From NCBI GenBank assembly GCA_002347265.1, contig DDYB01000015.1, positions 6,612 to 52,602 of the forward strand: DNA of 45,991 nucleotides. Direction: 5' to 3'. The stretch's first letter is position 1. The number at the start of each line of letters is the position of its first letter. The notes below the pieces were generated by a model. The model was given only the letters and a program-made list of their open reading frames with translations, made no database searches and was not told the DNA's origin. A program made the position numbers and the translations under genes. This document shows positions 1 to 7,560 of this stretch, piece by piece. This DNA comes from Desulfobacteraceae bacterium UBA2245. Its GTDB lineage: Bacteria; Desulfobacterota; Desulfobacteria; Desulfobacterales; UBA2245.

Positions 1-155
1 AATTCGGCAATATGTTCAAAGCTGTATGCATTGGCGATAACGCCGCATATCGCGATCGCTATGATGTCAATCAGTTTGTGACGACCATTGTCCCCTCTTG
101 GATCGGAAAGCGAAGAAAAATGCTGTAAAATGGATGGGTCTATATCTTTTGACAT
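1..155 (-). mobile_element. ISAs1-family transposase, N-terminal part (cut by window edge)
   Basis: Reading the minus strand from the ATG at 155 gives 51 open codons up to the window edge. The segment contains FSSLSDPRGDNGRHK followed by a hydrophobic stretch with IAIAICGVI. This is the pattern of the DDE_Tnp_1-associated N-terminal domain of ISAs1/H-repeat transposases (typically FSxLxDPR, then RHxLxDIxxIAICAVI). A Shine-Dalgarno-like AGGGAG lies 7-9 bases upstream of the ATG. The catalytic DDE domain would lie outside the window, so I cannot say whether the element is intact. I could not define a terminal inverted repeat with confidence. Confidence 0.8.
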
Positions 156-604
156 GCCGGCTCCCTGAAATATTGTTCATAATTTCAATGCCCAGCGCAT
201 TTAAAGCCAAAAATCCTGAAAATTTTAATTATTTCGAATAGTTACACCTGCCTCTTTCAAAGCGTTTTTATCTTCGCGAACCATGCAAAAAAATCCAAAT
301 GCGGTTACCCTGCGCATACAATAATTTCGGCCCTAAATTGTCTGAGAAGACTTTGCGCAGACCTCTGCGGCACACAGCGATGCGCTGATCGGAAGATTGC
401 TTCATGTCTTGTTTTAAGCTTTGACCTATGATAAATCGCAACACAGGCATAACTGTTTCGGAAGATGTGAGGGCTGACCAAAGGAGTCATCACGATTCAT
501 CCGATGGCTTTTCGCCTTTGTTTTGAATAATTAAAGCGATGGCAACGTAAGATTCAAGTTCAAGGCATCACGAATCTCAAGGAATGAGGCCTTCTTTGCG
601 TACG
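156..604. other. Gap with no recognisable gene
   Basis: AT-richer DNA between the transposase start and the dispersed repeat. The short open frames here (for example minus 268-450 and 305-493) have no recognisable protein pattern and no good ribosome binding site. The end of the insertion element should lie here because the transposase start is at 155. The part from about 545 to 604 probably belongs to the repeat described at 605-661. Confidence 0.5.
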
Positions 605-661
605 CCGCAGTGACAACGGATGCCGGGCAACGCGGAAATTGGACTTTTACACAGACATCAA
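605..661 (+). repeat. Dispersed intergenic repeat, copy 1
   Basis: A 57-base stretch starting CCGCAGTG and ending AGACATCAA aligns without gaps to 12463-12519, with 45 of 57 positions the same by hand count. Both copies are in intergenic DNA and in the same orientation. Copy 1 appears to extend leftwards to about 545, where a GGC...GCC hairpin-like segment sits at 579-606. From memory, repeats ending in TTTTTACGAAG(A/T)CATCAA are common in Desulfobacterales genomes; that link is recollection, not a search. Confidence 0.65.
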
Positions 662-701
662 TTCTGAATAACCGCACTGCCGGCTGAAAAGAAAGCATTG
701 T

Positions 702-953
702 ATGCGTATTGACTCAAATTCCATGTATCGCAAAATCATGGTTCCCTGGTACGATTCGGACCGGGCTTGCCTTTTCGGGGCAACCGCCTTGTCTGCATGC
801 CTCGTATTTGGCCTTCTCGGATTCCATGTGGCAATAATCGAGTACCCCGAATTGGTCTGGCTTCCCGTTCTTCTGACAGCGCTAAGCGGCCTTGCCCTGA
901 TCTCTGTCACGGCCCGGCTGATCAAACGATCCATCTCCAATCCATCACAATGA
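702..953 (+). CDS. Small hypothetical membrane protein (83 aa)
   Basis: This is an open frame of 83 residues with two hydrophobic segments, roughly residues 22-46 and 51-70, followed by a basic tail (RLIKRS). That looks like a short two-helix inner-membrane protein. I do not recognise a family. A purine-rich AAAGAAAG lies upstream of the ATG at 702. A second in-frame ATG at 723 is also possible. The 3' end overlaps the 3' end of the convergent NUDIX gene by 9 bases. It lies directly after the dispersed repeat, so the region may be partly accessory. Coding status is plausible but unproven. Confidence 0.45.
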   Translation: MRIDSNSMYRKIMVPWYDSDRACLFGATALSACLVFGLLGFHVAIIEYPELVWLPVLLTALSGLALISVTARLIKRSISNPSQ

Positions 954-1544
954 CCCTGCCTGCATTCCAGCCATTACAGCGGGCCAGTTTCCAGCGATTT
1001 TCGGATAGGCGGTTTCAAAAAAATGATATAAAATTTTGGCAGTGACACCCCAGATAGAAATCGGGTGATCCAGCGGATAAACCGGATGGTTAACATCCTG
1101 TCCCGGATGGCATTCGGCCAGCCGAGTCAAAGGAATCTTTAAAACGCGGGAAATCTCCCGGGGATCGGGCTTCAAAGGACCCGCCTGGTTCCAGAGGCCA
1201 ATAAAAGCCTGAATGTCTTTTTGCAGAATGGTCTGAAAATGTCCCAGAGATCCGATATAATGGATCTGCTCCGGGCCGATACCCAACTCCTCGTTCAATT
1301 CCCGAAACGCAGCATCCAAAGCCGATGCATCCCTTTGCGCATCCACATGGCCTCCGGGAAGCGCTACCTGGTTTCGCCAGGGATAGTGAGGGTAGTCGGC
1401 TTTCAGCACGGCCAGCAGGCAAGGCGCCTGTTCTCCGTACAGCAGCAAAAAAACACTCGCCGGCTCAAAGCGCTGGTCCGGGGGCGGCCCGGATCGGGCA
1501 AAACGTCGAAGAACCGCTTTAAAATCTGCAATATCTTGATTCAT
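945..1544 (-). CDS. NUDIX hydrolase, CoA-diphosphatase-like
   Basis: The 199-residue product carries a NUDIX box at about residues 64-89: LPGGHVD, then RELNEELGI. It has the longer spacing between the Gly and the REXXEE core seen in CoA pyrophosphatases (NudL/YeaB type). The upstream part (LLAVLKADYPHYPWRNQVALPGG region) resembles the CoA-specific motif before the box. The family hydrolyses CoA or its derivatives to 3',5'-ADP and phosphopantetheine with Mg2+ or Mn2+; the substrate here is inferred from that resemblance. The ATG overlaps the stop of the small upstream membrane ORF by four bases (ATGA), which suggests translational coupling. Length fits the family. Confidence 0.8.
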   Translation of the reverse strand: MNQDIADFKAVLRRFARSGPPPDQRFEPASVFLLLYGEQAPCLLAVLKADYPHYPWRNQVALPGGHVDAQRDASALDAAFRELNEELGIGPEQIHYIGSLGHFQTILQKDIQAFIGLWNQAGPLKPDPREISRVLKIPLTRLAECHPGQDVNHPVYPLDHPISIWGVTAKILYHFFETAYPKIAGNWPAVMAGMQAGSL

Positions 1545-1747
1545 AAGATTATCTGTTTGTCCTGCTGAGTCAGGCCGAAACGCCGGCGACTCTGATCATC
1601 AATTTTTCCCAACAGGTTAAGCATCAACACAACCACGAAAATCAACATCAATACATTGATTGTCAATTTGGATTCAAAAGAAAAGAATCGGCGACTCAAG
1701 ATAAACCGAAAAACGCCGCCATCCTCGAAAGCCCGACCGGACCACAT
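1541..1747 (-). CDS. Small hypothetical membrane protein upstream of the NUDIX gene
   Basis: A 68-residue frame with one strong hydrophobic helix (about residues 28-46, rich in V, L, M and F) and a charged C-terminus. Its TGA overlaps the ATG of the NUDIX gene in the sequence ATGA, the usual sign of a coupled two-gene operon and the main reason to accept it. No family recognised. The true start could be an internal codon, since the first 20 residues look less constrained. A perfect palindrome lies just upstream at 1754-1772. Confidence 0.5.
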   Translation of the reverse strand: MWSGRAFEDGGVFRFILSRRFFSFESKLTINVLMLIFVVVLMLNLLGKIDDQSRRRFGLTQQDKQIIL

Positions 1748-1753
1748 TAAAAT

Positions 1754-1772
1754 CCAATAATTATATTATTGG
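1754..1772. repeat. Perfect 8-3-8 palindrome
   Basis: CCAATAAT, then TAT, then ATTATTGG: 8-base arms that pair perfectly, lying 7 bases upstream of the start of the small minus-strand membrane ORF. The position suits a repressor or activator operator, but no T-run follows it on either strand, so it is unlikely to be a terminator. Confidence 0.45.
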
Positions 1773-2025
1773 CAAACACCCGTGCAAAACGCTTTGAATC
1801 AACCATATTTTTCTTTCTGGACCGAAAATATTCATTCTCATTCCATCTTGGAATGTAAAAAACTGGCTCTTCGGCCCTATCTTCTTCGCTTTGGCATGAT
1901 GCCTGCCGGTTAAATTTTTACGATGAGCATCATGAAAGGATGAAGATTCAACTGCTTAAATTCGCCATTGGTTTGCACAATGACTGAATTCTGCTAAAAT
2001 CCTATCCTGCGCATCGTTAAAACTC

Positions 2026-2054
2026 TTGACTTATCTTTCAGAATATATTTAATT
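2026..2054 (+). promoter_or_regulatory. Candidate sigma-70 promoter for the yggT operon
   Basis: TTGACT at 2026-2031 and TTAATT at 2049-2054 are separated by 17 bases, in an AT-rich stretch about 60 bases before the yggT ATG. The -35 box is good and the -10 box is weak. Confidence 0.35.
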
Positions 2055-2112
2055 TTTATGCAAAATACATCAATAAATTGATGCGATGTAAATACGCGAG
2101 GGCGACAGTCAC

Positions 2113-2415
2113 ATGTACATGTTCGGCTATTTTTTGATGGCGACAGCAAAAGTGATAGACATTATTCTAGTTGTTTTCATGTGGATCGTCATTGCACGGG
2201 CGGTACTTTCCTGGGTCAATCCGGATCCTTACAACGCCATCGTTCGATTCATCTACAAAATAACTGAACCGGTTCTTTACCCAATTCGGCGCAAAATCCC
2301 TGTCGGCTTCGGGGGAATCGACTTTTCGCCGGTTATCGTTTTCTTAATCATTATCTTCCTTCAAACATTTATCGTGAGATCTCTCGAACGATTTTCAGCC
2401 GGTCTGATTCAATGA
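2113..2415 (+). CDS. yggT: YggT family membrane protein
   Basis: A 100-residue integral membrane protein with the YggT pattern: hydrophobic helix at about residues 10-33 containing the conserved RAVLSWVNPDP segment at its end, then YKITEPVLYPIRR, and a second helix at about 74-92. Family members occur next to divIVA-like genes and in plants are linked to chloroplast (YCF19) processes. The bacterial role is not firmly known; links to osmotic stress and cell division or envelope have been proposed. The stop overlaps the first possible ATG of the next gene, so the two are co-transcribed. Confidence 0.9.
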   Translation: MYMFGYFLMATAKVIDIILVVFMWIVIARAVLSWVNPDPYNAIVRFIYKITEPVLYPIRRKIPVGFGGIDFSPVIVFLIIIFLQTFIVRSLERFSAGLIQ

Positions 2416-2423
2416 GGATGCCC

Positions 2424-2927
2424 ATGAAAATCAATTGTTCCGATATCCAGGAAAAACGTTTCTCAATCAGGTTCAGAGGATTTGATGTCCATGAGGTGGA
2501 CGCATTTCTTGAAGAAATCAGCGCTGGTCTGAAAGCGTTTGAATCTGAAAACAACGCCCTGCAAGAGGAAATCCATCGCATCAAGCAGGTACTCAAAGGT
2601 TATAAAAATCGGGAAGATGTTTTGAAGCAGGCATTGCTCCATTCGCAGAAAGTTCTGGATCAAATGCGGGAAAACGCCATGAAATCCGCGGAAAACATCG
2701 TTGCCGAAGCGGAAGTCCGGGCTCAAAAACTTCTCAACCGCGCCCATCAGCGCCTGTCGCAATTGCACGAGGATATCGGTGAATTAAAACGCCAGCGGAT
2801 TCAGATCGAAGTTCAAATCCGTTCGGTGCTCGAAACGCATGCCAAACTTCTGGATGCGGCAAAAGCAGATACCAGTCTTTTGGATATGGAAGAGGAAAAA
2901 ATCAGATTTCTGACAAATGCCCAATAA
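2424..2927 (+). CDS. DivIVA domain-containing protein
   Basis: The 167-residue product starts with the DivIVA N-terminal signature: I-x-EKRFSIRFRGFDVHEVDAFLEEI. Long charged coiled-coil segments follow to about residue 150. DivIVA-like proteins bind negatively curved membrane and act as scaffolds for pole or septum proteins; the exact client here is unknown. I chose the ATG at 2424, not 2412, because GAGG at 2414-2417 sits 6 bases before it and the signature begins right after it. The gene follows yggT directly, as in many bacteria. Confidence 0.85.
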   Translation: MKINCSDIQEKRFSIRFRGFDVHEVDAFLEEISAGLKAFESENNALQEEIHRIKQVLKGYKNREDVLKQALLHSQKVLDQMRENAMKSAENIVAEAEVRAQKLLNRAHQRLSQLHEDIGELKRQRIQIEVQIRSVLETHAKLLDAAKADTSLLDMEEEKIRFLTNAQ

Positions 2928-2963
2928 GTCGGACCTATACCGTTTTTAAATCGGGAGCAACCT

Positions 2964-4046
2964 ATGGCAAAAATTGATGCTTTCTTTAAATTGTTGAATG
3001 ATCAGGGGGCCTCGGATCTTCACTTGGCCGCCGGCCTGCCCCCCTCGCTGCGAATTCGGGGAGACATTGAACGCATCAAGTTCAAAACGCTTGAAAATGA
3101 TGAGCTCAAGGCCATGCTTTATGAAATCGCACCGGAAGACAAGGTGAAAGTCTTTGAAGAAACCGGAGATATAGATTTTGCTTACGAGATTCCGGGTCTT
3201 GCCAGATACCGCGCCAATTTTTTCATGCAGAGAAACGGAATCGGCGCGGTATTCCGGGAAATTCCTTCGATAATCATGACCGTTGAGCAGCTCGGCCTTC
3301 CTCCGGTTATCAAAAGGCTGGCCACTCTTCCCCGCGGGCTGGTAGTGGTTACCGGACCGACCGGAAGCGGTAAATCCACGACGCTTGCAGCCATTGTCGA
3401 CGAAGTGAACCGGGCCCGAAAAGATCATATCATTACCATCGAGGATCCCATCGAATTCGTTCACCAAAGCCAGGGTTGCATCGTCAACCACCGGGAGGTC
3501 GGCATTCACACCCGGTCCTTTTCCGCCGCGCTGAGAGGAGCGCTTCGTGAAGACCCGGACATCATTCTGGTCGGCGAAATGCGGGATCTGGAAACCATTT
3601 CTCTTGCCATCGAGGCCGCATCCACAGGCCACCTGGTGTTCGGAACCCTGCACACCTCCAGCGCCATGAAAACCGTGGATCGAATGATTGAGGTATTTCC
3701 GGCCCATGAACAGGGGCAGATCCGCTCCACACTTTCAGACTCCATCCGGGCTGTTCTCGCCCAGGTCCTTTTTAAACGCATCGACAAGCCCGGCCGTTGC
3801 GCCGCCGTTGAAATTCTGATCGCCACACCGGCAGTTCGAAACCTGATCCGGGAATCCAAAACCCATCAGCTGGCATCAATGATTCAGACTGGGAAAAAAT
3901 ACGGAATGCAGCTTCTGGACGACTCCATTATGGACCTTTACCGGAGAGGATGGATCAGTCCGGATGACGCCTATGCCAAGGCCAATGATAAAGGCAAATT
4001 CCGCCCGATGCTTTCCGGGCCCCCAGCAGATTTCACCGATGCATGA
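2964..4046 (+). CDS. pilT: Type IV pilus retraction ATPase PilT
   Basis: A 360-residue secretion-superfamily ATPase. Walker A GPTGSGKS is at residues 131-138, the Asp box region at IITIEDPIEFVH, Walker B ILVGEMRD, and the His box at TGHLVFGTLHT. The N-terminal PAS-like domain carries the ASDLHLAAG motif at 15-24. PilT is the cytoplasmic hexameric motor that depolymerises type IV pili for twitching. No pilus structural genes lie in this window. A second paralogue follows 14 bases downstream. Length is near the usual 345-370 residues. Confidence 0.92.
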   Translation: MAKIDAFFKLLNDQGASDLHLAAGLPPSLRIRGDIERIKFKTLENDELKAMLYEIAPEDKVKVFEETGDIDFAYEIPGLARYRANFFMQRNGIGAVFREIPSIIMTVEQLGLPPVIKRLATLPRGLVVVTGPTGSGKSTTLAAIVDEVNRARKDHIITIEDPIEFVHQSQGCIVNHREVGIHTRSFSAALRGALREDPDIILVGEMRDLETISLAIEAASTGHLVFGTLHTSSAMKTVDRMIEVFPAHEQGQIRSTLSDSIRAVLAQVLFKRIDKPGRCAAVEILIATPAVRNLIRESKTHQLASMIQTGKKYGMQLLDDSIMDLYRRGWISPDDAYAKANDKGKFRPMLSGPPADFTDA

Positions 4047-4060
4047 TATGAGGCAGCATT

Positions 4061-5230
4061 ATGAGAAAACAGGAAATCGACCATATTCTTACCAAGATGC
4101 TCGACTATCACAAGCTAGTTTCCGACCTTAACCTGACCGTTGGAAAGCCGCTTCAAGTCGAAAGCGCCGGTGAATTGATACCGGTCAGCCTGGACCCTAA
4201 AATCGAAGAGCTCACGCCTTTTCAAACAGAAACTTTCGCCTTGAATCTGATCAACCAGGATCATCGCCTCACCGAAAATCTGCTCAGTCACGGTTCCTGC
4301 GACCTGTCTCACTCGCTCGCCGGGAAAGCCCGATTTCGCGTCAACGTATTTTCGCAAAGCGGCAATTATTCGGTGGTTCTCAGAAAGCTGGAATCCAAGA
4401 TTCCAACGATTAAGGAAATGGGGCTTCCCGAGTCTTTTTACAAAATTGCCGAGGAAAAAAACGGCATCGTCTTTGTCACGGGGGCAACGGGTTCCGGTAA
4501 AACCACCTCTCTGGCCGCCATTCTGGATACGATCAATGAAAAAAAATCCGTCCATATTATCACCCTGGAGGATCCCATTGAGTATCAGCATCCGCATAAG
4601 CTCTCCACGTTCAACCAGCGGGAACTGGGAATGGATTTCGACAGTTATGCCAACGGTCTGAGAGCGGCGCTTCGGCAGGCGCCCAAGGTCATTCTGGTCG
4701 GTGAAATGAGGGATCGGGAAACCGTGGAAATCGGCCTTACCGCGGCTGAAACCGGTCATCTGGTGTTGACCACGCTGCATACCGTGGATGCCGGCCAAAC
4801 CGTCAACCGCATACTGGGCATGTTCAACACGGAAGAAGAAAATCAGATCCGCATCCGTCTATCAGATACGCTTCGATGGATTGTCTGCCAGCGCCTGCTG
4901 CCCAAGGTCGGCGGCGGACGCGTTGCGGCCTTTGAAATACTGGGCACCAATCTTCGCGTCAAGGACACCGTTCTCCATGGAGAGTCCGAAGGCAAAACCT
5001 TTTATGACATTATTGAGGCCGGAAGGCCTTTCGGAATGGCCACTTTCGACGATTATATCGTGAACCTTTACCAGAAGGGACTCATTACACAGGAAACCGC
5101 CATGGCCTATGCGTCCCGAAAAGGCATCACGGGCCGCGGCATCGACACCGTCAAGAGTGCGCGCGGCGAAGCCACCACGGATATCGATGACTTGGAAATC
5201 GACCGAAACTACAAAAATAGAATTCGTTAA
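4061..5230 (+). CDS. Second PilT/PilU-like ATPase
   Basis: A 389-residue paralogue of the preceding gene. It has Walker A GATGSGKT at residues 141-148, IITLEDPIEYQHPH, ILVGEMRDRET (Walker B) and TGHLVLTTLHT. The canonical E-D-P and R-Q-A-P-K-V blocks are present, so it is probably an active ATPase. The N-terminal part (DLNLTVGKPL) replaces the typical DLHL sequence of PilT. The C-terminal tail after about residue 350 is longer and acidic. Tandem pilT-like genes often encode PilT and PilU, where PilU works with PilT in retraction. I cannot assign PilU firmly. Confidence 0.85.
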   Translation: MRKQEIDHILTKMLDYHKLVSDLNLTVGKPLQVESAGELIPVSLDPKIEELTPFQTETFALNLINQDHRLTENLLSHGSCDLSHSLAGKARFRVNVFSQSGNYSVVLRKLESKIPTIKEMGLPESFYKIAEEKNGIVFVTGATGSGKTTSLAAILDTINEKKSVHIITLEDPIEYQHPHKLSTFNQRELGMDFDSYANGLRAALRQAPKVILVGEMRDRETVEIGLTAAETGHLVLTTLHTVDAGQTVNRILGMFNTEEENQIRIRLSDTLRWIVCQRLLPKVGGGRVAAFEILGTNLRVKDTVLHGESEGKTFYDIIEAGRPFGMATFDDYIVNLYQKGLITQETAMAYASRKGITGRGIDTVKSARGEATTDIDDLEIDRNYKNRIR

Positions 5231-5282
5231 GTTGACGCCGGAACCGCCATCGATTCAACCATGAAAAACTGGAGCCATTATT

Positions 5283-5930
5283 ATGGATATAACCTGCGAT
5301 AAATGCCAGAGCAAATTCAAGATCGCTGATGAAAAAATTCCAAAAGGGAAGACTGTAACCCTCCGGTGTCCGAAATGCGAAACCCGCATATCGGTCAGCT
5401 CACCTCTGCCGGACGCGGCCGCACAGACCGACATAATCGGAAATGTCGACAATTCAACCGACGAGTCGATGGAAAGCGCATTTGATTTTACAGAAGAAGA
5501 AGGAAAGACGGCTCTGGTTTGTGAAAACAATCCGCAGATTCGTGAAAAAATCGTCAACATCCTGAAGCTGATGGAATATCATGTTGTCGAGGCGATCAAC
5601 GCACGTGATGCGCTCACAAAAATGCGTTTTCACATCTTTAATCTTATAGTGATCAACGAAACCTTTGACATGTCGAATATCGACAACAACAGCATTCTCA
5701 TCTATCTGGCCAGACTGAACATGGTTATTCGCCGAAATATTTTTGTGGTTCTGCTCAGCAATCAATACCGAACCATGGACAAGATGATGGCCTTTAATAA
5801 AAGCGTAAACCTGATCATCAACCTTGAAAACATTGATGACGCAGATCGCACTCTGAGCCGGAGCATTGCGGAAAATGAAATATTTTACCGGGTCTTTAAA
5901 GAAGCCCTTAAAAAATCCGGTCGCGTTTGA
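5283..5930 (+). CDS. Zinc-ribbon protein with degenerate receiver domain
   Basis: The 215-residue product begins with an MJ0042-type zinc ribbon: CDKCQSKF with C-x2-C at residues 5-8, then CPKC at about 29-32. A linker of about 35 residues follows, then a receiver-like domain from about residue 78 (ALVCENNPQIREKI...). Phosphorylation residues look lost: the acidic pocket is E-N, the position of the acceptor Asp reads LIVINETF, and no Lys of the KP motif is seen. This suggests a phosphorylation-independent pseudo-receiver that binds a partner. It is the last gene of the yggT-divIVA-pilT-pilT run, so a role in polar or pilus control is plausible but inferred. Confidence 0.7.
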   Translation: MDITCDKCQSKFKIADEKIPKGKTVTLRCPKCETRISVSSPLPDAAAQTDIIGNVDNSTDESMESAFDFTEEEGKTALVCENNPQIREKIVNILKLMEYHVVEAINARDALTKMRFHIFNLIVINETFDMSNIDNNSILIYLARLNMVIRRNIFVVLLSNQYRTMDKMMAFNKSVNLIINLENIDDADRTLSRSIAENEIFYRVFKEALKKSGRV

Positions 5931-5938
5931 AAGGCGCA

Positions 5939-6703
5939 TTATAAGCGATCGGCGATAATCTTCAATCCCTCCAGCGTCAAGTCCGGTTCCACAGCGGCGA
6001 TGGTTTCCGATACGCCCTGCATTGCCGGCGCAAGACCGCCGGTGGCAATCACCTTGAGTTCGGATGCCATCTCTGCGCGGATACGCCGAACCATTCCATC
6101 CACCAGACCCGCATACCCAAAAACAACGCCGGAACGAATGCTTTCCATCGTATCGCGGCCGATAGCGCTTGGCGGAGAAGAAAAAACTTCGAGCCGGGGA
6201 AGTTTGGCTGTACGCTGATGCAGCGCATCCGCCGAGATCCCGATACCCGGACTGATGGCGCCGCCCAGAAATTCACCGGCTTCGGATACGACGTCAAAAG
6301 TCGTGGCGGTTCCGAAATCAATAACGATCAACCCCGTTTGATATCGATGATATGCTGCTATGGCATTGACCAGACGATCAGCACCCACTTCGGCTGGATT
6401 GGCACACCGCACCGGCATCAGGTTCAGGTTTGGGGCCTCCGCCCAGTAGGGTGCATACTGCAGGTATTTCCGGCAAAAGCCTTCCCAGGTTTTTTTCAGG
6501 GACGGCACAACCGAGGCGATCACTGTTTTTTGGATATCTAGAGCAGAAATGTGGTTTGCGGCCATCAATCCGCATACCGTTAATCCGAGCTCATCACCGG
6601 TTTGATGACGCCCGGTCTGAATCCGCCAGATTTCCGCAAGCACTTCTTTCTTGTAAACTCCAAAGACGGTGTTGGAATTTCCCACATCAACGACCAGTAT
6701 CAT
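5939..6703 (-). CDS. coaX: Type III pantothenate kinase
   Basis: A 254-residue CoaX. The N-terminal phosphate-binding DVGNSNT is at residues 6-12, GADRLVNAIAAYH near residue 106, and DFGTATTFDVV near 128, followed by GGAISPGI. These are the ASKHA-fold blocks of the family. It phosphorylates pantothenate in the first step of CoA synthesis and, unlike CoaA, is not feedback-inhibited by CoA. Its ATG overlaps the presumed stop of the broken ybbR gene (ATGA), so the gene was coupled to an upstream reading frame that is now interrupted. Confidence 0.93.
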   Translation of the reverse strand: MILVVDVGNSNTVFGVYKKEVLAEIWRIQTGRHQTGDELGLTVCGLMAANHISALDIQKTVIASVVPSLKKTWEGFCRKYLQYAPYWAEAPNLNLMPVRCANPAEVGADRLVNAIAAYHRYQTGLIVIDFGTATTFDVVSEAGEFLGGAISPGIGISADALHQRTAKLPRLEVFSSPPSAIGRDTMESIRSGVVFGYAGLVDGMVRRIRAEMASELKVIATGGLAPAMQGVSETIAAVEPDLTLEGLKIIADRL

Positions 6704-7560
6704 GGCTGCCTTTCCTGCAGTTTTTCATTCGTGATACGAGCAGTGAACAATTCGGGCTTAACATCCACAAGCGATATGCCGACCGGCATTCCAATGTTCG
6801 CTTGCGTACATAATCACCCGGTTTTAGATCCTTTAACATCAGCATCAACGAGATATCTTTGTCAGGCAAAAGAGCCGACACATAACGAAAAGGCCCTTGC
6901 ACAGTGATATCCACATATTCGGGCGTAATCGCATATCGATACCCGGCCTCTTTTCCAATAGCAGGCAAGCCGGAAAACTTTTTGATCAGCATCTGCTCGG
7001 CAATACCGATTTCGGCAGACAGAGTGTCCTGCCCATCCGTCCGTTCGAGCCCCTCGGTTATATCCAGAACGATTTCAAGCTGAAAGCTTTCCGAAAGCCC
7101 GTCTACACGGATCGTTAGCCGGTCTTCCATAAAAACAGGCAATCACCGGAATCCGCTTTTGTATCTGCTTTTCCAGATGGGCCGTCACGTGGCCGGGCTG
7201 CATCGAAAGAATCGAAAGCCCTGCTGGAATGCGCAGTTGTTCAGTCCGAAGATCCCGGATGACCGCCCCTTCCGAAGCATCTGAAAGATCAAGGTCATAG
7301 GCCGATTCAGCGGCGCCAAGTCGAGATACAACAAATCTGGGCCCCTGCAGGCGGACCTCGTTTCCTTTGAGCATCGGACCGGCCGGAGTCAAGCCCTTGG
7401 GAATTCCTACCAAACGCAGCGGAATAAAAACATCGACGGTCTGCCCGGAAAACTGATAACCGACCGCAAGAGCGCCTGTAAAAAATAAAACCCCGGCGAT
7501 AAAACCGAAAATAAATTTAAATCAAACATGCTCGATGGGTTTGCCGGCCCTTTCATCCAT
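6700..7560 (-). pseudogene. YbbR-domain protein gene, broken by a stop and at least two frameshifts
   Basis: No single frame covers this region, but the pieces join into one YbbR-like protein. The N-terminal membrane anchor (FGFIAGVLFFTGALAVG) and first repeat read in the frame of 7413-7075 and extend upstream to the in-frame TGA at 7524-7522. An ATG at 7560 in the same frame overlaps the folP stop. The second repeat reads in the frame of 7142-6687. The C-terminus (IGMPVGISLVDVKPELF, then a TGA overlapping the coaX ATG) reads in a third frame, with the shift near 6796-6806. Intact YbbR genes normally sit in just this place, often beside cdaA, which is absent here. Flanking folP and coaX are intact. 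Confidence 0.8.

Larger units (their letters stand above)
1748..2112. other. Intergenic region with palindrome and candidate promoter
   Basis: This AT-rich gap separates the minus-strand NUDIX pair from the plus-strand yggT operon. It holds the inverted repeat at 1754-1772 and a candidate sigma-70 promoter at 2026-2054. No other coding pattern was seen on either strand. Confidence 0.5.

Noticed and set aside
7522..7524. In-frame TGA in the ybbR frame read as selenocysteine
   Set aside because: No selenocysteine-type context or SECIS-like hairpin is evident, YbbR proteins are not selenoproteins, and further frameshifts downstream point to gene decay.
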